From NCBI GenBank assembly GCA_046047615.1, contig JBJOHO010000052.1:1-12413 (forward strand): DNA of 12,413 bases. Direction: 5' to 3'. Source of the DNA: ZC4RG30 sp046047615. Lineage in GTDB: Bacteria > Pseudomonadota > Gammaproteobacteria > Steroidobacterales > Steroidobacteraceae. How positions within the stretch are numbered: position 1 is the stretch's first letter; each line of letters begins with the position of its first letter. The translations under genes were made by a program, and so were the position numbers. Below are positions 6,027 to 12,413 of the stretch, piece after piece. Under the pieces are notes generated by a model. The model was not told where the DNA came from and made no database searches. It was given only the letters and a program-made list of their open reading frames with translations.

Positions 6027-6746
6027 TCACGGCACGAACCGGTAGCCGCTGCCGCGGTGCGACACGAAGTGGGCGGGTCGATCCGGCTCACGCTCGAAGT
6101 GCTTGCGCAGGCGCACGATGAAATTGTCGACGCTGCGCGTGTTCGGCGCATTGCGCAGTTTCCAGACCTGTTCCAGAAGTTCCTCGCGCGACAGCACCCG
6201 CCCGGGGTGCCGGGCAAAGTACTGGACAAGGTCGAGTTCCAGTTGCGTCAGCCGCACAGGCTTTCCGAACGCAGTGGCCTCGTGGGTCGCAAAATCGACG
6301 ACCGCTTCCCCGAAGCGCAGCACGGTGCTGGAGTTCTCCGCCGGAGCATCGGCCTGCCTCCAGCCGCTGCGCCGCAAGGCTGAACGCACCCGCGCCAGCA
6401 GTTCCGAGAGTTCGAAGGGCTTGGGCATGTAGTCGTCCGCCCCCGAGTCCAGGCCGCGCACACGGTCCTCGGCGGCACTGCGCGCGGTGAGCATGATGAC
6501 CGGCATGTAGTGGCCGGTATCGCGCAATTGCCGGCAGAAGCCGAATCCCTCGCCGTCGGGCAACATGACGTCGAGCAGGATCAGGTCGATGCCTCCCCCC
6601 TGGACCAGCTGGGCGCCGGCTTCGCGCAGCGTACGCGCCAGCAGGACGCGATAACCGTCCAGCTCCAGGTTCAGGCGCAGGCCCGCAGCAAGATGCGCCT
6701 CGTCCTCGACCACCAGCACCGTCGCACCCCGCATCGTCTCGTTCAA
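6027..6746 (-). CDS. OmpR/PhoB-family DNA-binding response regulator, 239 aa
   Basis: This is a cytoplasmic transcription factor activated by phosphorylation. The receiver domain (about 8-120) carries the acidic pair E14/D15, the phosphoacceptor D59 in LILLDVMLPDG, the switch T87 in IMLTAR and K109 in YMPKPF, all intact. The C-terminal winged-helix domain (about 140-238) shows LTQLELDLVQYFARHPGRVLSREELLEQVW and RSVDNFIVRLRKHFE, then the terminal SHRGSGYRF hairpin. Translation most likely begins at a TTG (6746-6744): it overlaps the kinase TGA as TTGA, and AGGGGA lies 7 nt upstream. The next ATG, four codons in (6734), is too far from that site. It pairs with the histidine kinase encoded directly upstream. 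The desaturase gene and a tandem repeat lie downstream, so that gene is the most obvious target. Confidence 0.97.
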   Translation of the reverse strand: MNETMRGATVLVVEDEAHLAAGLRLNLELDGYRVLLARTLREAGAQLVQGGGIDLILLDVMLPDGEGFGFCRQLRDTGHYMPVIMLTARSAAEDRVRGLDSGADDYMPKPFELSELLARVRSALRRSGWRQADAPAENSSTVLRFGEAVVDFATHEATAFGKPVRLTQLELDLVQYFARHPGRVLSREELLEQVWKLRNAPNTRSVDNFIVRLRKHFEREPDRPAHFVSHRGSGYRFVP

Positions 6747-7690
6747 CGCAGCGTCCCCTGTTCAGCGTCCGGATCTCCCATCGGCAACTGGATGCGCAGC
6801 GTCGTACCGCGGTCCCGTCCTGCCGACTCGGCGCGGATGCGTCCGCCGAGGTTGCGGACCAGCCGCTTCACCACGTACAGGCCCAGTCCGGAGCCGCTGC
6901 GCTCGTTCACGCGGGGATCCGGCGCACGGTGGAAGCGCTGGAAGATCCGCTTGAGCTGGCTGCGCTCGATGCCGATGCCCCGGTCGCGCACGGTGATTTC
7001 GAGCACGCCGGCACCCAAGGGCCTCGCCTCGACCTCCACATGCGGCGTTGCCCCTGAATATTTCACGGCGTTGTCGAGGATGTTCTTGAAGATGATCTCC
7101 AGCGCCATGGGATCGCTGACGGTCTCCAGGTGCCGGGGCATCCGCGCCACGAATGCTTCGGGTGGCAGGTCATGGCGACGTCTGATGTTGTCGATCGCGG
7201 CGTCCAGTTGTGCGCTGATGTCGACGCGCATCCAGGTCTGTGAACGGCGGCCGTGGGCGATGCGGCTGGCCTGCAGGATGTCGTCCACGAAAACGGTCAG
7301 GCGTTCGACATCGGTGAGCATCATGCGGCGCAGGTCCTGCTGTTGCCGCGATGACAGGCCCTCGCGACCCAGTGTCTCCAGGCAGAGCTTGATGGAGGCC
7401 AGCGGACTCTTGAGCTCGTGGCTCACCGAGTCGATGAACATCTGCTGTCGCCGGCCTTCGAGGATCTCGCGCACCAGCGACACGCTGAACAGGACCAGCA
7501 CGGCGATGATGAGCGCCAGCGACACGGTGCCGGCGACGAGCAGCCAGGTGTTGCCCCAGAAGGCCCGCGTCAGGCTGAGGTTCTCGCGGATCACGAGGAT
7601 CCAACCGACCAGCACTGCCACCGTCAGCAGGACGGCGACGACGCTGGCAATGATCGGCAGCGAGATGGAACGTGTCGGTGAGCCCGCCAT
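6743..7690 (-). CDS. Membrane sensor histidine kinase with a very short extracytoplasmic loop, 315 aa
   Basis: This kinase should phosphorylate the adjacent response regulator. Two membrane helices are seen at about 11-34 and 49-73, joined by only about 14 residues (RENLSLTRAFWGNT), so there is no periplasmic sensor domain. No HAMP domain follows: the second helix leads almost directly into the dimerisation/phosphoacceptor helix with SVSHELKSPLASIKL, H91 being the phosphorylated histidine. The ATPase domain has the N box FKNILDNAVKYSG (201-213), G1 DRGIG (236-240), F box F250/F253 and G2 GSGLGL (266-271). Everything needed for activity appears intact. Such short-loop kinases usually sense the membrane itself, a membrane partner or an intramembrane signal. 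It starts 8 bp after the oxidoreductase stop, without a clear ribosome binding site, and overlaps the regulator by 4 bp. Confidence 0.96.
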   Translation of the reverse strand: MAGSPTRSISLPIIASVVAVLLTVAVLVGWILVIRENLSLTRAFWGNTWLLVAGTVSLALIIAVLVLFSVSLVREILEGRRQQMFIDSVSHELKSPLASIKLCLETLGREGLSSRQQQDLRRMMLTDVERLTVFVDDILQASRIAHGRRSQTWMRVDISAQLDAAIDNIRRRHDLPPEAFVARMPRHLETVSDPMALEIIFKNILDNAVKYSGATPHVEVEARPLGAGVLEITVRDRGIGIERSQLKRIFQRFHRAPDPRVNERSGSGLGLYVVKRLVRNLGGRIRAESAGRDRGTTLRIQLPMGDPDAEQGTLR

Positions 7691-7698
7691 GTGTTGCG

Positions 7699-8679
7699 CT
7701 AGTGCCGGCCTGCCATGACCGGATCGACGACCAGCACGGTCTTGCCGATCGACTGTCCGGTGCGCGCCAACTGCTGTGCCGTCGCCGCTTCTGCCAACGG
7801 CAGCAGGCGGGTGACGGTGACCGAATATCGGCCTTCGGTGGCAGCACGCGCCAGGCCACGCAGGCTGTCGCCGATGCTCACGCCCTGGTAGGTCGGTCCG
7901 GCAATCACCACGGCCTGCACGCCGGAGGCCGCCAGCACTGCTGCGTCTGGTGCACCGGCGATGGAACTGAAGCGGCCGCCGCGCTTCACGTAGCCCAGGG
8001 CGGCCGTGGCCTGGCCGTCGACCAGATTGATGGCCGCGTCGACTGAACCGACCTTGGCGGCGACATCGTCCTTGTCATAGGCCACAAAGGCCGCCACGCC
8101 CAAGGCCTCAAGGAAGGCCCGCTGCGAGGAATGGCCCACGGCGACCACCTGTGCGCCGCGCGCCTTGGCCAGTTGCACGGTCGCCTCGCCAGTACCGCCC
8201 GCAGCGCCAACCACCACGACGCGTTGGCCGCGCTGCAGCGCGACTTCACTCACCGCACGCCAGGCAGCCACGCCGGCGATCGGCACGCCGGCCGCCTGGG
8301 CGAAGGTGAAGCCGGCAGGCTTGGACACGACCTCGTCAGCCTTGGCGAGCGCGTATTCGGCATAGCCACCCGTGACCCAGGCGATGACCGCGTCCCCGGG
8401 CCTTGGTCCGGTCACCCCGGTGCCCACTGCCTCGACGACACCCGAGACATCGAAACCGGGAATGCGCGACTGGCGTTTCCAGTCCACAGGGTTGACGCCG
8501 GCAGCAACGACACGCACCCGCACCTCTCCGGGACCCGGGAGCGGCGTTGCCACGTCCTGCAAGACCAGCCCCGCATCCGTCTGGACGATGGCAAGCGAGC
8601 GGTCCGGTGCCGCGGCGGGGGTCGATGCCGACCACGCAGAAAGCAATGCGAAGGCTGCAGGCAGGATGATCTTGCGCAT
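7699..8679 (-). CDS. MDR-family NAD(P)H:quinone-oxidoreductase-like protein with N-terminal signal peptide, 326 aa
   Basis: This is a zinc-independent medium-chain dehydrogenase/reductase of the quinone reductase type. The GroES-like N-terminal domain includes VRVRVVAAGVNPVDWKRQ (53-70) and IPGFDVSGVVEAVGTGV (73-89). The Rossmann domain carries GAAGGTGEATVQLAKARGA (158-176). There are no structural-zinc cysteines. The unusual part is residues 1-24: a basic start, a hydrophobic Ala/Leu run and an AAA cleavage-like end before the conserved AIVQTDAG strand that normally begins such proteins. This reads as a Sec signal peptide and implies export, although the cofactor NAD(P)H is cytoplasmic. No alternative start close to the conserved domain is seen. 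AGGT lies about 9 nt before the ATG. It is the first gene of an operon with the two-component system, so it may serve or feed the signal sensed by the kinase; that link is inference. Confidence 0.93.
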   Translation of the reverse strand: MRKIILPAAFALLSAWSASTPAAAPDRSLAIVQTDAGLVLQDVATPLPGPGEVRVRVVAAGVNPVDWKRQSRIPGFDVSGVVEAVGTGVTGPRPGDAVIAWVTGGYAEYALAKADEVVSKPAGFTFAQAAGVPIAGVAAWRAVSEVALQRGQRVVVVGAAGGTGEATVQLAKARGAQVVAVGHSSQRAFLEALGVAAFVAYDKDDVAAKVGSVDAAINLVDGQATAALGYVKRGGRFSSIAGAPDAAVLAASGVQAVVIAGPTYQGVSIGDSLRGLARAATEGRYSVTVTRLLPLAEAATAQQLARTGQSIGKTVLVVDPVMAGRH

Positions 8680-8709
8680 GGCAGTGACCTGGATACGTGA
8701 CTGTGGCGA

Positions 8710-8715
8710 AGCATA
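8710..8715 (-). promoter_or_regulatory. Candidate -10 element (TATGCT) of the oxidoreductase/two-component operon
   Basis: Minus-strand TATGCT occurs in GAAGCATAGC (8708-8717), identical over 10 bp to the sequence upstream of the SDR gene. A start point about 7 nt downstream gives a leader of about 24 nt for the ATG at 8679. The 63-bp divergent gap with the plus-strand operon leaves room for two facing promoters; for the plus strand TACACT (8729-8734) is a possible -10, implying an almost leaderless transcript. Confidence 0.35.
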
Positions 8716-8742
8716 GCGCGGGCTGGCGTACACTCGGGACCG

Positions 8743-9213
8743 ATGCGCTCCGTCGGTCCACGACTGCTGCGACTGTGGCGAAGGCTTGCCCCGCTGCCGG
8801 GCGGCCGCTGGCTGTTCTCGCGCCTGTTCGGCTGGTGGGTACCCTATTCGGGCTCGGTGGGCCCGCAGGTCCGGGTGCTCGAGCCCGGCCATGCGGAGGT
8901 CGAGATCCCGGATCGGCGCGCCAACCGCCAACATCTGGGTTCGGTGCATGCCGTGGCACTCATCAATGCAGCTGAGATGGCCAGCGGCCTGGCACTGCTC
9001 ACGGGACTGCCGGCGGGCATGCGCGGCATCGTCACGCATATCGGCATGGAATACCTGAAGAAGGCGCGGGGACGCATCCGTGCCGTCAGCCATGTGGCGG
9101 TGGCGTCCGCCTCCGGGGTGCAGGACCTGGACGTGACCGCAGACTGCCTCGACCCTGCAGGGCAGGTCGTGGCCCGTGCAACCGTGCGCTGGCGCATCGG
9201 ACCGGAGCGCTGA
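8743..9213 (+). CDS. DUF4442 hotdog-fold protein (putative acyl-CoA thioesterase), 156 aa
   Basis: This is a small hotdog-fold protein of the DUF4442 family, related to PaaI-type acyl-CoA thioesterases. The central signature RRANRQHLGSVHAVALINAA (approx. residues 58-77) with MASGLALL holds the Asn/His positions and the long central helix of the hotdog. Next come GIVTHIGMEYLKKARGRI and a final pair of strands typical of the fold. The likely activity is hydrolysis of an acyl-CoA thioester, but the substrate is unknown. The ATG at 8743 has GGGA just upstream, and the encoded product has the normal family length. It leads a plus-strand operon: the next gene starts 10 bp after its stop, with the TGAGG at the stop codon serving as that gene's ribosome binding site. 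It is transcribed divergently from the exported oxidoreductase gene. Confidence 0.88.
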   Translation: MRSVGPRLLRLWRRLAPLPGGRWLFSRLFGWWVPYSGSVGPQVRVLEPGHAEVEIPDRRANRQHLGSVHAVALINAAEMASGLALLTGLPAGMRGIVTHIGMEYLKKARGRIRAVSHVAVASASGVQDLDVTADCLDPAGQVVARATVRWRIGPER

Positions 9214-9223
9214 GGTACTGCCC

Positions 9224-10210
9224 ATGCTCACCACCGCGCTCACGCGCCATGCCGGCATCGAGACACCGCTCATCTGCGGCCCGATGTACCCCTGCTCCAA
9301 CCCCGAGCTGGTTGCTGCGGTCAGCGCGGCCGGCGGGTTGGGCGTGGTCCAGCCGCTGGCCCTCACGTATGTCCATGGCCACGAACTGCGTGCAGGCCTG
9401 CGGCACATCCGGGGGCTGACGCAGCGGCCGATCGGCTTCAACGCACTCATCGAGGCCAGCAACCGCCGCTACCTCGCACGCATGCAGCAGTGGATCGACA
9501 TCGCACTCGAGGAAGGGGTGCGGTTCTTCATCACCTCGCTGGGCGATCCGCGCTGGGTCTGCGAGCGCGTCCATGCGGCAGGGGGCGTCGTCTACCACGA
9601 CGTCACTGAGGCACGGTGGGCGCGCAAGGGTGCGGACAGTGGCGTGGACGGGCTCATCGCCGTGAACGCGCGCGCCGGCGGCCATTCGGGCCGTCGCGAA
9701 CCGGAGGCGCTGCTTGAGGAACTGGATTCCTTTGGCCTGCCCGTGGTCGCGGCGGGGGGCATCGCGACACCCTCCGATTTCGTGCGTCACCTGCGCATGG
9801 GTTACGCGGGCGCACAACTGGGCACGCGTTTCATCGCCACGCCCGAATGCCGCGCCAGCCAGGCCTACAAGCAGGCCATCCTGGCAGCTGACGCGGAAGA
9901 CATCGTGCACACGCACCGGCTCACCGGCGTGCCGGTGGCGGTGATCCGCAACGCCCATGTGCAGCGGATGGGCACGGAGGCCGGCGCCTTCGCGCGCTGG
10001 ATGTTGCGCGGCCGGCACCGCAAGCACTGGATGCGGACGCTCTACACCTTGGCCTCCGTGTGGCGACTGCGCCGGTCACTGTCTTCCGAGCAGGCCGATG
10101 GCGAGTACTGGCAGGCGGGAAAGTCGGTCCACGGCATCGAGGAGATCCTGCCCGCCGCTGAGATCGTGCGGCAGTTCGCGGCGGCGGCGATGGCGGCCGA
10201 CGCGCCATGA
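9224..10210 (+). CDS. Nitronate monooxygenase (2-nitropropane dioxygenase) family flavoprotein, 328 aa
   Basis: This is an FMN-dependent TIM-barrel enzyme. Relatives oxidise alkyl nitronates to carbonyl compounds plus nitrite, while others act as enoyl-ACP reductases (FabK). Visible signatures are the N-terminal TPLICGPMYPCSNPELVAAV and GGLGVVQP, the conserved AGGHSG (151-156) whose histidine matches the catalytic base position of nitronate monooxygenases, GLPVVAAGGIATPSD (171-185) and AGAQLGTRFIATPEC (195-209) for phosphate/flavin binding. The C-terminal 70 residues are rich in Arg and Trp and extend past the core. The start at 9224 has GAGG 8 nt upstream; a frame start at 9176 would overlap the DUF4442 gene. 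Its TGA overlaps the next gene's ATG (ATGA at 10207-10210), so the two are translationally coupled. Reaction within this operon unknown. Confidence 0.93.
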   Translation: MLTTALTRHAGIETPLICGPMYPCSNPELVAAVSAAGGLGVVQPLALTYVHGHELRAGLRHIRGLTQRPIGFNALIEASNRRYLARMQQWIDIALEEGVRFFITSLGDPRWVCERVHAAGGVVYHDVTEARWARKGADSGVDGLIAVNARAGGHSGRREPEALLEELDSFGLPVVAAGGIATPSDFVRHLRMGYAGAQLGTRFIATPECRASQAYKQAILAADAEDIVHTHRLTGVPVAVIRNAHVQRMGTEAGAFARWMLRGRHRKHWMRTLYTLASVWRLRRSLSSEQADGEYWQAGKSVHGIEEILPAAEIVRQFAAAAMAADAP

Positions 10211-11679
10211 TGGACCGGCGACGGCTGCTGGCCTGTGGCACTGCGGCCCTGCTCACACGCACTTCGCAGGTCGATGCGGCGGGGGCTGCCGAGCCCATCG
10301 ACATCGGCCTCGGCAGCGCAGGCCGCGTGATCGAGGCGCTGGCCGTGCCTGCCACGACCCGTAATGCCCGCCGCATCGTGCTGGTCGCGGGCCTCTCCGG
10401 CGAAGGCGCCGACAGTGCCGCCGCACGCGCGGCAACCGAGGCTTACGCGCGCCAGAGGCTTCGTGCCATCGAACTGCTCGCAGTCCCCGTTGCAAACCCG
10501 GACCGCTCCCCCCTGCAGTTCCCGCCGGCCGGCGTCGCCTACCGTGAGAACGCAGAGGCCCATGTGCTGTGGCGCTGGCTGCTGGCGCAGGCTCCTGCCG
10601 CGGTGCTCTGCGCTACGCCCGCGGCCGGCATGAGCCCGGTGCCCGTCACGTCCTGGGGCGGCAGCCTTGAGGCCGTGCTGGCTGCCGGACTCGCGCCACC
10701 CTCGGAGGCTTCGCTGGCGCTCTCACGGCGCGTGGCACGCAGCCCGCGCGGACTGGCTGAACATCTGGCCGGGCACTACGGCCAGGAGTTCGAGAACCCG
10801 TGGTACATCGGTGCCCTGGCGCTGGTGGCCCGTCTGCGACTGGGCGAAGTGGCGGCCGTGCGCACCCTGGCCGAGCCATGGGTGGACGGGCGCAGGGACA
10901 GCCTCGCCCGACCCAATGCGCTGGTGATGGCGGGGCATGTGGTCTTTTCGGAGCTCTACCGCCACACCGGCGACGCACGCTACCTGCGCGCCGTACGCCG
11001 CGTCGCGGACCTCGGCTTCGAGGCGGATGGCCGGCCCCGCGAAGCGATGCCCTACCACGACGGTTACAGCGACTCGGTGTTCATGGGCACGGCCATCGTG
11101 GCACAGGCTGGTGCGCTCACCGGCGAAGGCCGCTACTTCGACATGGCAGACCGGCACCTGCGCTTCATGCAACGCCTGGACCTGCGCCCGGACGGCTTGT
11201 ACCGCCACCGGCCGGAAGCCGACGTCGCCTGGGGTCGCGGCAATGGATTTGCGGCTATCGGCCTTGCGCTGTCGCTCAGCGAGTGGCCTGCCACGCATCC
11301 CGGACACCGCCATGCGCTGGCCAGCTACCGCGGGCTCATGGACAGGCTGCTGCCCTGGCAGACACGCGACGGCTTGTGGCGCAACGTCATCAACCACCGC
11401 GGCGCCTTCGCAGAGTTTTCCTGCACGGCGATGATCGGCTTCGCGCTGGAACGCGGGCTGCGCCGCGGCTGGATCCGCGGCTCACGCTACCGCAAGGCCA
11501 CCGATCTGGCCTGGCAGGCGGTGAACAGTCGCAGTGGCGAAGACGGCGGCTTCATCGACGTCTGCGATTCAACTGCCCGGTTCACCACGCTGCAAGACTA
11601 TCTGCAGAGGCCGGCCTTGCTCGGCCCGGACGCCCGGGGCGGTGCGATGGCACTGCTGTTCGCCACGGAACGGATGTAG
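10207..11679 (+). CDS. Exported two-part protein: degenerate M14-like region plus GH88/GH105-type hydrolase domain, 490 aa
   Basis: The N-terminus DRRRLLACGTAALL followed by a small-residue stretch resembles a twin-arginine export signal (1-27). Residues 35-165 look like an M14 carboxypeptidase/succinylglutamate-desuccinylase core: VLVAGLSGEG stands where zinc enzymes have G-x-HGxE, then LLAVPVANPDR and YRENAEA. The zinc-binding His and Glu are replaced (S64, G67), so this part is probably inactive. Residues about 185-490 form an alpha/alpha-barrel like GH88/GH105 unsaturated rhamnogalacturonyl or glucuronyl hydrolases: ENPWYIGALALVARL, YHDGYSDSVFM with D289 at the catalytic-acid position, GLYRHRPEADVAWGRGNGF (330-348) and a final WQAV...GGF. 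The length exceeds a plain GH105 enzyme (about 370) by the extra domain. An action on an unsaturated-uronyl glycan in the periplasm is inferred. The start overlaps the flavoprotein stop by 4 bp. Confidence 0.85.
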   Translation: MMDRRRLLACGTAALLTRTSQVDAAGAAEPIDIGLGSAGRVIEALAVPATTRNARRIVLVAGLSGEGADSAAARAATEAYARQRLRAIELLAVPVANPDRSPLQFPPAGVAYRENAEAHVLWRWLLAQAPAAVLCATPAAGMSPVPVTSWGGSLEAVLAAGLAPPSEASLALSRRVARSPRGLAEHLAGHYGQEFENPWYIGALALVARLRLGEVAAVRTLAEPWVDGRRDSLARPNALVMAGHVVFSELYRHTGDARYLRAVRRVADLGFEADGRPREAMPYHDGYSDSVFMGTAIVAQAGALTGEGRYFDMADRHLRFMQRLDLRPDGLYRHRPEADVAWGRGNGFAAIGLALSLSEWPATHPGHRHALASYRGLMDRLLPWQTRDGLWRNVINHRGAFAEFSCTAMIGFALERGLRRGWIRGSRYRKATDLAWQAVNSRSGEDGGFIDVCDSTARFTTLQDYLQRPALLGPDARGGAMALLFATERM

Positions 11680-11707
11680 CCGGACTTCAAAATCAGAGGG
11701 AGTCACG

Positions 11708-12413
11708 ATGGGACACAAGTTCACCACGCGAGCGCTTGCCGCTGCCCTGCTGGGCCTCGTCGCGGTTGGCGGCAGCGCCACCGCCTGCGATCGCCCGTGC
11801 CTGGCGGGGCACCTGGGCCGCTACCTGCAGGCCATGGTCGACCACCAGCCAGCCCGCGCAGATCTTTCGGAAGGCTTCCGCCAGACAGAAAACGCCATCG
11901 CCATACCCGACGGCGAGGGCCTGTGGAAAAGCGCCACCGGACTGGGTTCCGTGCAGCGGCGTTTCCTCGACCCGGTGTCAGGCCAGGCCGGCTACTACGG
12001 CACACTGATGCTGGGCAGCGAAGAGGCCGTGGTCGCGCTGCGTCTGCGGGTGCAGCACGGCGCAGCCACTGAAGCCGAGTGGTTCGTCGCGCGGCAGGGC
12101 GACCCGGGCATGACCGGCGAAGCGGGCAAGACGCCCTTCAACCTGCAGACCTTGCGCGACACGCTGCCTGCCCAACGCGTGGTGCCACCGGCGCAGCGCC
12201 GGCCGCGCGAAGTCCTGCAGGCCGTGGTGAACAGCTACTTCGATGGCATCACCAACCGGGACGGGCGCCTGGTGAAGGGCCATCCCGGCTGTACTCGCTA
12301 CGAGAACGGTTTCCCCACCTTCAACACACCGATGAAGCCTGGCATGGACATCGGCAACGACGGCAAGACCGATTGCCGCACGCAGATGGACTTCGGTGTC
12401 GCGCTCGTTGGCA
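11708..12413 (+). CDS. Secreted NTF2-like (DUF8021-like) protein, N-terminal 235 residues (C-terminus outside window)
   Basis: A signal peptide occupies residues 1-26 (MGHKFTTRALAAALLGLVAV then GGSATA), followed by CDRPC. The Cys directly after the predicted cleavage site could be lipidated, but the residue at -3 is Ala rather than Leu, so a plain secreted protein is equally likely. The mature part resembles bacterial/fungal SnoaL-like proteins assigned, as far as I can tell, to DUF8021: HLGRYLQAMVDHQPARADLS, an ENAIAIPDGEGLWKSATGLG strand, YYGTLMLGSEEAVVALRLRV, and a second half with VVNSYFDGITNRDGRLV then GCTRYENGFPTFN. The partner motif of paired Cys (CTRYENG...DCRTQMDFG) is visible near the right edge. 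GAGGGAG lies 5 nt before the ATG; the gene starts 28 bp after the hydrolase stop, so it belongs to the same operon. Function unknown; an extracytoplasmic partner of the hydrolase is a guess. Confidence 0.82.
   Translation, partial: MGHKFTTRALAAALLGLVAVGGSATACDRPCLAGHLGRYLQAMVDHQPARADLSEGFRQTENAIAIPDGEGLWKSATGLGSVQRRFLDPVSGQAGYYGTLMLGSEEAVVALRLRVQHGAATEAEWFVARQGDPGMTGEAGKTPFNLQTLRDTLPAQRVVPPAQRRPREVLQAVVNSYFDGITNRDGRLVKGHPGCTRYENGFPTFNTPMKPGMDIGNDGKTDCRTQMDFGVALVG

Noticed and set aside
6510..7718. Plus-strand open frame of about 400 codons opposite the kinase and regulator genes
   Set aside because: It is Arg/Ser-rich, without motifs or a ribosome binding site, and opposes two unmistakable genes.
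8699..8783. 13-bp exact direct repeat GACTGTGGCGAAG at 8699-8711 and 8771-8783
   Set aside because: About one such exact repeat is expected by chance in a window of this size and composition, and one copy is inside codons of the DUF4442 gene.
8680..9462. Extension of the oxidoreductase frame upstream to 9462
   Set aside because: The frame is open but low in recognisable sequence, antisense to the DUF4442 gene, and the signal peptide and conserved domain start at 8679.
9086..10027. Minus-strand open frame opposite the flavoprotein gene
   Set aside because: It is a composition shadow of the nitronate monooxygenase gene, with no motif and no start signal.
10207..10260. Lipoprotein signal (LLAC) in the hydrolase N-terminus
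   Set aside because: The Cys at residue 10 is preceded by only three hydrophobic residues, so there is no room for a hydrophobic core before a lipobox; a twin-arginine signal fits better.

Overview
The window is GC-rich, gene-dense bacterial DNA. Purine-rich Shine-Dalgarno sites, an OmpR-type two-component pair, a TonB-dependent outer-membrane receptor and a Delta9-type acyl-CoA desaturase point to a Gram-negative proteobacterium. The best guess is a gammaproteobacterium of the Xanthomonadales/Nevskiales/Steroidobacterales type; this is inferred from gene content, since no rRNA is present. There are 12 convincing protein genes (the first and last run off the window), two weak gene remnants, and no tRNA, rRNA, CRISPR array or insertion sequence.

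Left part (1-4935, all on the minus strand). A TonB-dependent receptor (1-1377, C-terminus off the left edge) lies downstream of a tightly packed set transcribed towards it: SDR oxidoreductase (4147-4935), MFS transporter of the anion:cation symporter type (2846-4147), DUF3237 protein (2352-2849) and SnoaL/NTF2-like protein (1827-2336). The first two junctions overlap (TGATG and ATGA) and the last gap is 15 bp, so these four genes look like one translationally coupled operon. Outer-membrane receptor, inner-membrane transporter, reductase-like protein and two small putative enzymes together resemble a peripheral uptake and catabolism module for an unidentified, probably cyclic or carboxylated, organic compound. 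The 449-bp gap 1378-1826 holds an AT-rich palindrome upstream of the receptor and two short minus-strand fragments resembling the last helix of a Pit phosphate permease and the GDGM segment of a carotenoid oxygenase.

Middle part (5008-8679, minus strand). An exported-looking medium-chain dehydrogenase/quinone-reductase-like protein, a small membrane histidine kinase with almost no periplasmic domain, and an OmpR-family response regulator (TTG start, 4-bp overlap with the kinase) form one operon. Just downstream, after 95 bp, lies a three-His-box acyl-CoA desaturase. Its upstream region has a tandem 6-bp repeat with 11-bp spacing, the geometry expected of an OmpR-family site, about 45 bp before a predicted start point. 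The simplest reading is a membrane-sensing two-component system controlling fatty-acid desaturation.

Right part (8743-12413, plus strand). Divergent from the oxidoreductase is a second close-packed operon: DUF4442 hotdog protein, nitronate monooxygenase-like flavoprotein, a 490-residue exported protein joining a degenerate M14-carboxypeptidase-like region to a GH88/GH105 unsaturated-uronyl-hydrolase domain, and a secreted NTF2-like (DUF8021-like) protein cut by the right edge. A recurring 10-mer GAAGCATAGC (TATGCT on the minus strand) lies 30-40 bp before two of the minus-strand start codons, with a variant before the desaturase, and is a candidate -10 element.
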